From contig JAFWCK010000063.1 of NCBI GenBank assembly GCA_017536965.1, positions 1 through 45,465 of the forward strand: a stretch of DNA of 45,465 bases, given 5' to 3'. Under the pieces are notes generated by a model. That model had not been told where the DNA came from, did no database searches, and saw only the letters and a list, made by a program, of their open reading frames with translations. Positions 25,482 to 32,801 of this stretch are shown here, piece by piece; positions within the stretch are counted from its first letter, which is position 1; each line of letters opens with the position of its first letter. This stretch comes from Lachnospiraceae bacterium. GTDB lineage: Bacteria; Bacillota; Clostridia; Lachnospirales; Lachnospiraceae. Both the position numbers and the translations under genes were made by a program.

Positions 25482-27695
25482 ATGATGGAAAATGGAACTT
25501 TAAAGGGGTTGCGTGTCATTGACTTTGGCCAATACATTGCCGGACCGATGGCTGCGATGATCCTGGCCGACTATGGCGCAGACGTGATCCATGTGGATCC
25601 ACCTGGAGGACCACGCTGGAATGCTTATGAAGCAAATGCCGTGCTGATGCGCGGAAAGCGAAATATCACATTAGATTTAAAAGACCCGGATGATCTTGCC
25701 ATTGCATACCGGTTGATCGAAACCGCGGATGTAGTAATAGAAAATTTCCGCCCTGGTGTCATGAGCCGTTTCGGTCTTGGAAAGGAAAACTTTTATGCTT
25801 CCAATCCTGCTCTGATCTATTGCTCTATTCCGGGATTTTCCGAGCGCGATGCACGCGCGGCCCTTCGCGGATGGGAAGGAATCATTGCCGCGGAAGCAGG
25901 TCTCTATACAGGGATGCGCGCCCAGACGCGGTTCAATGCACTTACTCTGGCATCGGTCTTTGCAGCAGCGCAGGCAGTACACAGCATAATAGCGGCACTG
26001 ATCGTCAGAGAGAAGTGCGGGAAAGGTCAGAGTGTGGAGGTTCCGCTTTATGACGCTTGCTTTGAGGTGCAGGGAATTAACGGAACGGCTCCTCGTGCGC
26101 CGCTGCCGTCAGCACCAGGCGATGGAAAGCGCGTCGTCCGTGATTACGAGTTAGTTCAGTACCTTGCAAAATATCCGACAAAAGACGGCCGTTATATCCA
26201 GATCACTCCGCCGCCTCGGGGAGTCAAGAATTTGGTAGATGCTTTTATCCCGGAAGAATGGGCAACACATAAAGAACTGACACCGGAAGAAGATCAGGAA
26301 CTTAGAAAGCTTGTTGCAAGCAAAACCGCTCTGGAATGGGAAAAGACGGCGCAAGAGGACTATCAGGCCGGCGTCGTTGTCGCCCAGACCGCAGAAGAAT
26401 GGATCCGGGATGCTTCCGCAATTGACAGCCGATCCGTTATTCCGGTAAAAGATCCTCTGCTTGGAGCAACAATGCAGCCAGGCGTTCCTTCACTGATGCT
26501 TGGCTCCGGAGACTGTGCCGGCAACTCTCCAAGACATCTTCCGGATGCAGACAGAGAGGAGATACTGAAAGACCTTGCTGATCTCACTGCCCCGCAACTG
26601 AAACTTGGAACCGATGGCATAGCTCCACCACTTGCCGGGATCCGCGTACTCGACTTCTGCCAGGTACTGGCAGGCCCGATCTGCGGCCGGATCCTTGCAG
26701 AATACGGTGCTGAGGTAATCAAGATCAACAACCCTCGAACTTTTGAAAACCCAATCGCCATGGTTGGTCATGAGGCGGTCAATAATGGCAAACTGACAAC
26801 ATTTCTCGATATGAAATCCGAAGAAGGCAAAGCAATCCTGGACAAGCTGATACGGGAAAGCGATGTGTTCCACTGCAATTTCTCCCAGGGTGTATACGAA
26901 CGTCTGGGAATCACAGAGGAACAGCTGCGGGAAAAGAACCCGGGGATCATTCTCTCTCAGCTTAACGTTCATTCTCTGGGCGGCTGGCGTGAATGGGAAC
27001 GTGGGCATGAGGATCTTGGCGAGGCTGTTGCCGGGATCACATGCCGCTATGGCGGAGGTATCAAGCCGGAGACCGTTCCGCTTCTTGTCTGCGACAACCT
27101 CACTGGACAGTATGCTGCCATTGGTGTTCTGCTGGCTGTTTATCACCGTATGCGCACTGGTGAAGGTCAGCGCGTCCAGGCATGTCTCTCCCGCACGGCA
27201 ACCCTGGCACAGGTACCATATATGATCGGATATGAGGGAAAAGTCTGGGATGAGCCAGCTGGGCCGAATGCAACCGGCTGGAATATGTTTGACCGCATCT
27301 ACTCCACCTCTGACAAATTGGTGTTCCTGGCAAATGCCGATGCCGACAAACTGCAGCGTTCCGGCCTGTTCGATGGAATCGACTTTTCCGCAGAAAATGC
27401 AGAAAAAGAGATCGAAAACGTATTTTTGTCAAAGTCCTCGGAAGAATGGATCAAGGCTCTCTGTCCTCTGGATTGTGACGTCCGCATATTGCGAAACTTC
27501 GGAACGGAGTGTATGGAAGAGCCCTATGCAAAAGCAATGGGCTTAAGCCGCTGGGCTTTCCATCCGGGGATCGGCAAGCTTCGCACAACTTCCTGTACTC
27601 CCCGCCTTTCTCTGACACCGCCCGTTGCAGGCAATGCCGTCTGCAAAGCCGGAGGAGATACGCAGCGGTTTTTGGAAAGTCTGAACCAAATATAA
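25482..27695 (+). CDS. tandem-domain class III (CaiB/BaiF) CoA-transferase
   Basis: This 737-residue protein contains two full CaiB/BaiF domains in one chain: about 5-345 (LRVIDFGQYIAGPMAAMILADYGADVI) and about 385-735 (IRVLDFCQVLAGPICGRILAEYGAEVI). Class III transferases move CoA between carboxylic acids through an aspartyl-CoA thioester. The catalytic aspartate is present in domain 1 (D191 in VPLYDACF), but the matching position in domain 2 is arginine (R571 in ACLSRTAT). Only the first half should be a classical transferase. Fused tandem members include the DMSP-cleaving DddD, but the architecture alone does not define the substrate. TAAGGAG precedes ATG 25482. It is divergent from the exporter and opens the catabolic island. 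Confidence 0.88.
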   Translation: MMENGTLKGLRVIDFGQYIAGPMAAMILADYGADVIHVDPPGGPRWNAYEANAVLMRGKRNITLDLKDPDDLAIAYRLIETADVVIENFRPGVMSRFGLGKENFYASNPALIYCSIPGFSERDARAALRGWEGIIAAEAGLYTGMRAQTRFNALTLASVFAAAQAVHSIIAALIVREKCGKGQSVEVPLYDACFEVQGINGTAPRAPLPSAPGDGKRVVRDYELVQYLAKYPTKDGRYIQITPPPRGVKNLVDAFIPEEWATHKELTPEEDQELRKLVASKTALEWEKTAQEDYQAGVVVAQTAEEWIRDASAIDSRSVIPVKDPLLGATMQPGVPSLMLGSGDCAGNSPRHLPDADREEILKDLADLTAPQLKLGTDGIAPPLAGIRVLDFCQVLAGPICGRILAEYGAEVIKINNPRTFENPIAMVGHEAVNNGKLTTFLDMKSEEGKAILDKLIRESDVFHCNFSQGVYERLGITEEQLREKNPGIILSQLNVHSLGGWREWERGHEDLGEAVAGITCRYGGGIKPETVPLLVCDNLTGQYAAIGVLLAVYHRMRTGEGQRVQACLSRTATLAQVPYMIGYEGKVWDEPAGPNATGWNMFDRIYSTSDKLVFLANADADKLQRSGLFDGIDFSAENAEKEIENVFLSKSSEEWIKALCPLDCDVRILRNFGTECMEEPYAKAMGLSRWAFHPGIGKLRTTSCTPRLSLTPPVAGNAVCKAGGDTQRFLESLNQI

Positions 27696-27704
27696 TTGCA
27701 AATA

Positions 27705-27739
27705 AAAAAAGAGACAGGGATCAACCCTGTCTCTTTTTT
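27705..27739. terminator. bidirectional terminator
   Basis: A perfect 15-bp stem (A-rich end, GAGACAGGG / CCCTGTCTC, T-rich end) has a five-base loop. It lies between the convergent CoA-transferase and the 27749-28357 gene, with a T-run in both directions. Confidence 0.92.
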
Positions 27740-27748
27740 CATCACTCT

Positions 27749-28357
27749 TTATTCTTTCGGTGGAATCTCTACAAAGCCGGTAACCGTACGGCCTTCCATC
27801 AATGCGTAAAGCAAGAAGCGCCGTGCGTTAAAGAATACCACTTCGCCTGTCTCCGGGAAACGGAATAAAAACCTCTTGTCACCTGTAACAACGGTTTCTA
27901 ACGTATATGTCACAGGGTCTGCTAATACTTCTGGTTCTTTATTCTCGGACGGATTTCTCATCCCTGCAAATGCCTCCGGGATCTCCGGCTCCGGTGAAGG
28001 CGCCAGACGCAGTTTACCGTCAGCAAACAGCCCGGTCAGCACATATCCGGATGCTAAAGAAAGATCTGTTTCCCAGCCTTCCAGGTCTTCCGGAATTGTA
28101 TTTGCACCACTGGCTGCTTTTTCTGCATCCAGTGCTTTAAGGCTCAGATCTTCTGCCTCTTCTACAAGCAGGATCCTTCCTCCTACATCTGCAAGGAACA
28201 GGTCATCATCGCACTTGATAGCCATCTCGTTTCCAAAGCAGACTTTTTCGCCGTCCGGAAGGAGCGCTTCTCTGCCGATCAATTCTTCTGTGGTCGGCAC
28301 GCCGAAAAGAACGTTCTTGCCATCATTGGAAATATAATCAAATAATTTTTTACTCAT
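27749..28357 (-). CDS. hypothetical protein of the catabolic island
   Basis: This 202-residue protein is not recognised. It has no signal peptide or membrane span, is acidic and rich in predicted beta strands, and carries a proline/glutamate-rich middle (PSPEPEIPEAFAG). The N-terminal part may hold a small beta-sandwich resembling MoaF/calycin-type folds, but this is a guess. ATG 28357 follows AAAGG. It lies 29 bp after the MoaF-family gene and is transcribed with it, ending at a strong terminator. The pairing suggests a shared or partnered function. Confidence 0.6.
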   Translation of the reverse strand: MSKKLFDYISNDGKNVLFGVPTTEELIGREALLPDGEKVCFGNEMAIKCDDDLFLADVGGRILLVEEAEDLSLKALDAEKAASGANTIPEDLEGWETDLSLASGYVLTGLFADGKLRLAPSPEPEIPEAFAGMRNPSENKEPEVLADPVTYTLETVVTGDKRFLFRFPETGEVVFFNARRFLLYALMEGRTVTGFVEIPPKE

Positions 28358-28386
28358 ATTAATCACCTTTTCTTTATCCCGTTCTT

Positions 28387-29235
28387 TTAGCGGATGAACA
28401 GGGAGCTCTTCTTAGCCAGTACCTCTGTTGCGTCTACGTATACACCAAATGCGCCAAGCGTGTTGTTGCCGGTACCGCCCTCACGGTTGGAACCGAAGGA
28501 GCGGCCAACATCATGCATTTCATCCAGATTCATCAATATCAGCATGCTGTTGCCGTTTCCGATCACTCTTGCCTTGACAGTCTCCAGAATGCATGCAAGA
28601 TAAATGTTGTCACGGATCTTGATCGGTGAGCAGTAGTCTTCGTAGGTATCACCCGGCTCGGTGTAACGCGTCTGGGTGGAACCGGAGCGCATATCCGGTC
28701 TTCCCTTGTAAACACGGGCAAGACCACGGGCGCTGAAAGTGACACGGTAATAATGCTCGGTCGCATATACATGCGCGATATCAAAATAGCCATAGTTCCA
28801 GCTGATAGCTTTGCCCATCAGATCGGTCGTGTAACCATGACGGGTTCGTGAAAAAGTTCCGTCCGCCCGGCGAATAGCGCCGAATACATAGTCGATGGAA
28901 GGAATTCCAGGGAATTTCGGATTTGTCCCCACATATCCCAAAGCCAGGGTCACAAGGTCGGTCTGCAGATCCAGTACCAGTGTGATGGCCGTTCTCGGCG
29001 TCATGGTCGGATCTTCAAAGTTTACATAGTAGCATTTGTCCGCGATCTTCATGCATTCATAAGGGAAGTCTTTCTCTTCGCCAACAAGACCGAAAGAAAG
29101 GACTTTCCGGTCCTTGAAGGTCACGGTGCGGTCATAGCCGTCATCGAAATCCATGTAAAGCTCCTTGCCTGTCAGCTCAAAGCACAGTGGAGGACGAAAG
29201 GCGGATAACATTCCGGTATGTTCATTTGGTTTCAT
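28387..29235 (-). CDS. MoaF-family protein
   Basis: This 282-residue cytoplasmic protein matches the MoaF pattern of two calycin-like beta barrels, about 1-120 and about 135-282. The N-terminal half has LCFELTGKELYMDFDDGYDR and the C-terminal half YVFGAIRRADGT and TDLMGKAISWNYG. MoaF was named from a molybdopterin operon, but its biochemical role is unsettled and many members occur away from cofactor genes, as here. In this island a small-molecule binding or isomerase role on the pathway substrate is plausible. TGGAGGG precedes ATG 29235. An extended -10 promoter and a 12-bp palindrome lie upstream. Confidence 0.72.
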   Translation of the reverse strand: MKPNEHTGMLSAFRPPLCFELTGKELYMDFDDGYDRTVTFKDRKVLSFGLVGEEKDFPYECMKIADKCYYVNFEDPTMTPRTAITLVLDLQTDLVTLALGYVGTNPKFPGIPSIDYVFGAIRRADGTFSRTRHGYTTDLMGKAISWNYGYFDIAHVYATEHYYRVTFSARGLARVYKGRPDMRSGSTQTRYTEPGDTYEDYCSPIKIRDNIYLACILETVKARVIGNGNSMLILMNLDEMHDVGRSFGSNREGGTGNNTLGAFGVYVDATEVLAKKSSLFIR

Positions 29236-29267
29236 AAAATAACCCTCCAATACAATTTTTGCTGTCT

Positions 29268-29279
29268 GCACAGCTGTGC
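29268..29279. promoter_or_regulatory. 12-bp palindrome, possible operator
   Basis: GCACAGCTGTGC is a perfect palindrome. It lies between the predicted transcription start of the MoaF-family operon and its ATG 29235, a place where a repressor could block elongation. No regulator gene is adjacent. Confidence 0.35.
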
Positions 29280-29324
29280 GCCTGCTTCGGTTTTGACACC
29301 CTAGAGCGGCGATTATTCATAATT

Positions 29325-29333
29325 ATTATAACA
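29325..29333 (-). promoter_or_regulatory. extended -10 promoter for the MoaF-family operon
   Basis: The minus strand reads TGTTATAAT, with a perfect TATAAT (29325-29330) and an extended TG. No good -35 is visible 16-18 bp upstream. Confidence 0.5.
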
Positions 29334-29372
29334 CACGCACCTGAAAATGCGTGGCAATGGCTTAGAAAACTA

Positions 29373-30119
29373 TTATTTATAATCTGTCATAAATTGTTTT
29401 AAAGCTTCGCAAGCCTGCCGATCATACTGCCTTTTAAATCCGTGACCGCCACCTTCCACTTCCACATAGGTGCACCCCGGATAAATGTTTTTCAGTTCTT
29501 GGGAATAGCTGATATTGACGATCGGATCCGCCGTTCCATGAATCAGAAAAACCGGGCCTTCATAGCCTTTCATTTCTTCATACGGATCCATACTGATAAC
29601 ACATCTTGCGTAATCGCCGCCCAATTTCATCGGAAAACGGCCTAGCAGATCCGGAATGTTATTCGGGTCAAATTTATAGAACATCATCTTTCCGGCTCTG
29701 GCATCATCTGGGATGCAGATTGCAGGATAGAACAGGATCAAACCAGAGATGTTTTCCGCTCTCAACTCTGCTGCGGTCAATCCAGATACAAACCCGCCCT
29801 GGCTGCATCCAAGAAGAAATACTTCGGAAACATCATACTGTTCCCTGACATGTTTTATGACTGCAATGAGATCTGCTTTTTCTGTCAGCACTGTCATGTC
29901 CTGTTTCCTGCCGTCACTCCTGCAGATGATCCCGCCGCCGCAAAAATCATAAGTCACTGCAAGGAATCCCATTTCAGCCAATAATTTTGCGTAAGTGAAA
30001 CACGTCCTTTCATTGGCCAGGAATCCATGGCTTAAAATGACAGCCTTCTGACGGCCATCCTGTTTTCCCCATACATGGCCTCGTATAGTCAACTCATCCC
30101 TTTTACATGTGAATTTCAT
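29373..30119 (-). CDS. alpha/beta hydrolase (esterase-like)
   Basis: This 248-residue protein has the complete hydrolase triad: nucleophile serine in GCSQGG, aspartate in HGTADPIV and histidine in GGGHGF. The oxyanion region is LSHGFLANER. The sequence style (HGF near the N-terminus and a short cap of about 40 residues around PDDARAGKMMFYKFDPNN) is that of the S33/feruloyl esterase-like group, so it could release acids from esters for the pathway. It has no signal peptide and would act inside the cell. ATG 30119 with AAGGA upstream is preferred; an ATG at 30152 would overlap the preceding cupin stop by 20 bp. It is in an operon with the cupin gene. Confidence 0.82.
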   Translation of the reverse strand: MKFTCKRDELTIRGHVWGKQDGRQKAVILSHGFLANERTCFTYAKLLAEMGFLAVTYDFCGGGIICRSDGRKQDMTVLTEKADLIAVIKHVREQYDVSEVFLLGCSQGGFVSGLTAAELRAENISGLILFYPAICIPDDARAGKMMFYKFDPNNIPDLLGRFPMKLGGDYARCVISMDPYEEMKGYEGPVFLIHGTADPIVNISYSQELKNIYPGCTYVEVEGGGHGFKRQYDRQACEALKQFMTDYK

Positions 30120-30132
30120 GTTGAATATATCC

Positions 30133-30636
30133 TTATTCCTCATTCTTTTCAAATTCGTAGGTGCTCTGCGTTACACAGGAAAAATGGAAGATCGGACGAT
30201 CCACTTTCTGAATAAAAAGAGGTCCATGCTCTAATCCGGCAGGGAGGAAAATGAGCGTACTCTTGGTGATGACGTGCTTTTCGCCCCCAATGTAGAAGAT
30301 GATCTCGCCTCCAAGATTATTCTGATCTTCCGGATCAGAACTAAAGAACGCGACGATCTCATCGGCCTCATGAACATGCGGTTTAAAGAAAGCAACCGTT
30401 TTGTCGTCTTCTTCATTGATGAGATACATATTTGGCTTTTTGTACCATGATGCGTTCAGCTGGAATGCGCCTGGTGTTGTATTTCCATCCATCCAAAGAA
30501 CACGCTTTGCATAGCGTTCATAGTTTTTAATTGACTCCTCCGATCCCTGCGGCATCGGAAGGATCAGTTTATTGAGCACATATTTTCCATATTCGCCTTC
30601 ATCATCATAAAATGCTTTATCGTTTAAAATATCCAT
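30133..30636 (-). CDS. single-domain cupin protein
   Basis: This 167-residue cytoplasmic protein has the two cupin motifs: H87-V-H89-x3-E93 and, about 45 residues on, H137 in PAGLEHGPL. A mononuclear metal site is therefore complete. Cupins of this kind act as isomerases, lyases, dioxygenases or binding proteins; a dioxygenase is unlikely in an anaerobe. AAGGAGG precedes ATG 30636. The gene is divergent from the first OYE gene, sharing a 108-bp intergenic region with it, and overlaps the next gene's alternative start. Confidence 0.78.
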   Translation of the reverse strand: MDILNDKAFYDDEGEYGKYVLNKLILPMPQGSEESIKNYERYAKRVLWMDGNTTPGAFQLNASWYKKPNMYLINEEDDKTVAFFKPHVHEADEIVAFFSSDPEDQNNLGGEIIFYIGGEKHVITKSTLIFLPAGLEHGPLFIQKVDRPIFHFSCVTQSTYEFEKNEE

Positions 30637-30677
30637 AATTCCTCCTTATGATTCTTCAGTTATTACCAATTTTTATA

Positions 30678-30699
30678 AGTATAGCACGTATGTTATAAT
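30678..30699. promoter_or_regulatory. overlapping divergent extended -10 promoters (cupin / OYE 1)
   Basis: On the plus strand TGTTATAAT (30691-30699) faces the OYE gene. On the minus strand TGCTATACT (30678-30686) faces the cupin gene. The two -10 boxes are only 10 bp apart, so the promoters likely compete or share one regulator. Confidence 0.55.
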
Positions 30700-30744
30700 C
30701 AACTCAACAAATCTCAACTTGTGAAAAAGGAAAGGAGTAATTGT

Positions 30745-32718
30745 ATGAACGTAGAAAAATTCCCGCATTTGTTTGAACCAATTCAGATCCGAGGACAATA
30801 CTTCAAAAACAGGATGTTTGCTGCACCGCAGGGTTATTATCTGATGCCTTCTGACTCTCATCCGAACGCTGATATGATCGCTTATTGGGAAGCAAAGGCC
30901 CGCGGCGGTTTTGCCTCCATCTGCGTAGGCGATGCGGACGTCCATACAGCTAGCGGCTCCAAAGGTGCTGATGTTCCGAAACTGGATGATCCTAGTTCAA
31001 AAAGTTTCCTGGCTGCTCTGGCTGCTGCCTGCTACCGTCACGGCTGCGTTCCAACGATCGAGCTGAACCACGGCGGTATGTATTCTTACGGAAACTTAGC
31101 AAAAGGCAAACCTATTTACGGTCCTTCTGCTGGTGTGTATGAGATTGGTCGAGGCCGCAAGGTCGAGATTCAGGAGATGCCGGAGGATATGATCCTTGAG
31201 ATCATTGACGCATTCGGAAAAGCCGCTCTTTTTGCAAAGAATCTGGGCTTTGGTATGGTCAATCTCCACGCTGGTCATGGCTGGCTGGTCCATCAGTTCT
31301 TTTCTGAGAGATTGAACCATCGTACAGATAAATGGGGCGGTTCTTTTGAAAATCGCGCACGTTTTGCACTCGAAGTAGTTGACAGCATCCGCAAGTACGT
31401 CGGTCCGGACTTCCCGATCGAGGCCCGCATCAGTGCCGCTGAGCGTGTTCTGGCTCCGGATGGATCCGATGGCTATGGCATTGACGAAGGAATCAGATTT
31501 GCGAAACTGCTGGATGGCCGTGTAGACCTGATCCACTGCTCCGCCGGTACTCACGAGGTAACAGACTCCGTTACCATCTCTCACCCGACCATGTTTGCAG
31601 AAGATCAGCTGAACTCCAAATACGCTGCAGCGATCAAGCCGGAAGTCAAGAGCTTTGTCGCTACGGTCGGATCGTTCTCTGACCCGCAGAACATGGAAAA
31701 CTTTATTGCTGAGGGGAAGGCAGATGTTATCGAGATGGCTCGTCAGTCCCTGGCTGACCCTGATCTTCCAACCAAGGCCCGCACCGGCCGCGCAGATGAA
31801 GTCAACCAGTGCATCCGCTGCATGCAGTGCTACCGCACCGGTACCCAGCTTGGCCTGCACTACTGCTCCATCAACCCTAGAACCAGCCGCGAGCGTACCG
31901 TCCTCATGGCTCCTGCACCAAAGAAAAAGGAGAAAGTCCTTGTTGCCGGCGGCGGCATCGCTGGTATGGAAGCAGCACTTGTTGCTGCACAGCGCGGACA
32001 TGAAGTCATCCTCTGTGAAAAATCCGATAAACTTGGCGGCGTGCTGCTGTGTGAGGACAAGGTTCCGTTCAAGAGACATCTCAAAGAATATATCGAGCGT
32101 CAGCAGATGCTGCTGGGACGCGCAGGTGTTGAGATCCGCATGAACACTGAGGTTACACCAGAGTTCGCTAAAAGCCTGCAGCCTGACTGCATCATTGCTG
32201 CTTTTGGTTCTGTTCCAGTCAAACCGAAGATCGAGGGCATCGACGGCGAGAATGTTATCGGAGTCATTGATGCTTATGAGCATCCGGAGAAACTTGGCGA
32301 TAAGATCGTCGTCATCGGCGGCGGTATGGCCGGCACGGAGTTTGCCATCTACATGGCCGGGCTCGGCAAAAAGGCAGTCGTTGTTGAGATGAAGGATGAC
32401 TACACCCTTGATAACTGTCTCCAGGGACGTGCGATCAAGATCCAGATCCGGGAGCTTGGTATTGAGACGCACCTGAGCACCTCTGTATGCAAGATCACGG
32501 ACAAAGGCATCGTTGCTAAGACAGACGATAAAGAATTTGAGATTGAAGCTGATTCCATCGTCTATGCAACCGGCCAGAAGCCGCTCATTGAAGAATGCAA
32601 TAAGCTCGCTTTCTGCGCAGATGAGTTCTTTGTAGTCGGCGACAGTCTCAGACCGTTCAATATCATGCATGCAACACATACAGCCTTTGCAGCTGCGTAT
32701 GACATCGCCACGATCTGA
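30745..32718 (+). CDS. Old Yellow Enzyme-type iron-sulfur flavoprotein (2,4-dienoyl-CoA reductase/BaiCD-like), paralogue 1
   Basis: This 657-residue protein has an FMN TIM barrel (about 5-340). A 4Fe-4S cluster site follows (C356-x2-C359-x2-C362-x11-C374), then FAD and NAD(P) Rossmann domains (GGGIAGMEAAL near 400 and GGGMAGTEFAI near 535). Electrons pass from NAD(P)H through FAD and the cluster to FMN, which reduces an activated C=C or cleaves a C-O/C-N bond. The site aligned with the catalytic tyrosine of dienoyl-CoA reductase (EGYLINQF) is tryptophan here (W180 in HAGHGWLVHQF). ATG 30745 behind GGAAAGGAG is chosen over an in-frame GTG at 30721. A terminator follows. The substrate is unknown. 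Confidence 0.88.
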   Translation: MNVEKFPHLFEPIQIRGQYFKNRMFAAPQGYYLMPSDSHPNADMIAYWEAKARGGFASICVGDADVHTASGSKGADVPKLDDPSSKSFLAALAAACYRHGCVPTIELNHGGMYSYGNLAKGKPIYGPSAGVYEIGRGRKVEIQEMPEDMILEIIDAFGKAALFAKNLGFGMVNLHAGHGWLVHQFFSERLNHRTDKWGGSFENRARFALEVVDSIRKYVGPDFPIEARISAAERVLAPDGSDGYGIDEGIRFAKLLDGRVDLIHCSAGTHEVTDSVTISHPTMFAEDQLNSKYAAAIKPEVKSFVATVGSFSDPQNMENFIAEGKADVIEMARQSLADPDLPTKARTGRADEVNQCIRCMQCYRTGTQLGLHYCSINPRTSRERTVLMAPAPKKKEKVLVAGGGIAGMEAALVAAQRGHEVILCEKSDKLGGVLLCEDKVPFKRHLKEYIERQQMLLGRAGVEIRMNTEVTPEFAKSLQPDCIIAAFGSVPVKPKIEGIDGENVIGVIDAYEHPEKLGDKIVVIGGGMAGTEFAIYMAGLGKKAVVVEMKDDYTLDNCLQGRAIKIQIRELGIETHLSTSVCKITDKGIVAKTDDKEFEIEADSIVYATGQKPLIEECNKLAFCADEFFVVGDSLRPFNIMHATHTAFAAAYDIATI

Positions 32719-32744
32719 TCAGACAGAAAACTAAATAAACAATA

Positions 32745-32778
32745 CGCCCGCTGCAAAATAAGCAGCGGGCGCTTTTTA
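32745..32778 (+). terminator. terminator of OYE gene 1
   Basis: A 10-bp stem CGCCCGCTGC / GCAGCGGGCG with a seven-base loop is followed by GCTTTTTATT. It lies between convergent OYE and glycyl radical enzyme genes. Confidence 0.9.
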
Positions 32779-32801
32779 TTCTGTCATAATACAATCATTT
32801 T

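Noticed and set aside
25482..27695. Naming the tandem CoA-transferase DddD (DMSP lyase)
   Set aside because: Only the two-domain architecture agrees; the catalytic Asp is in the other half and no DMSP uptake or acrylate genes are present.
31096..32679. Very long antisense reading frame (527 codons) opposite the first OYE gene
   Set aside because: The plus-strand gene has cofactor motifs and a good ribosome site. The antisense product has no recognisable domain and no ribosome site; it mirrors codon bias.
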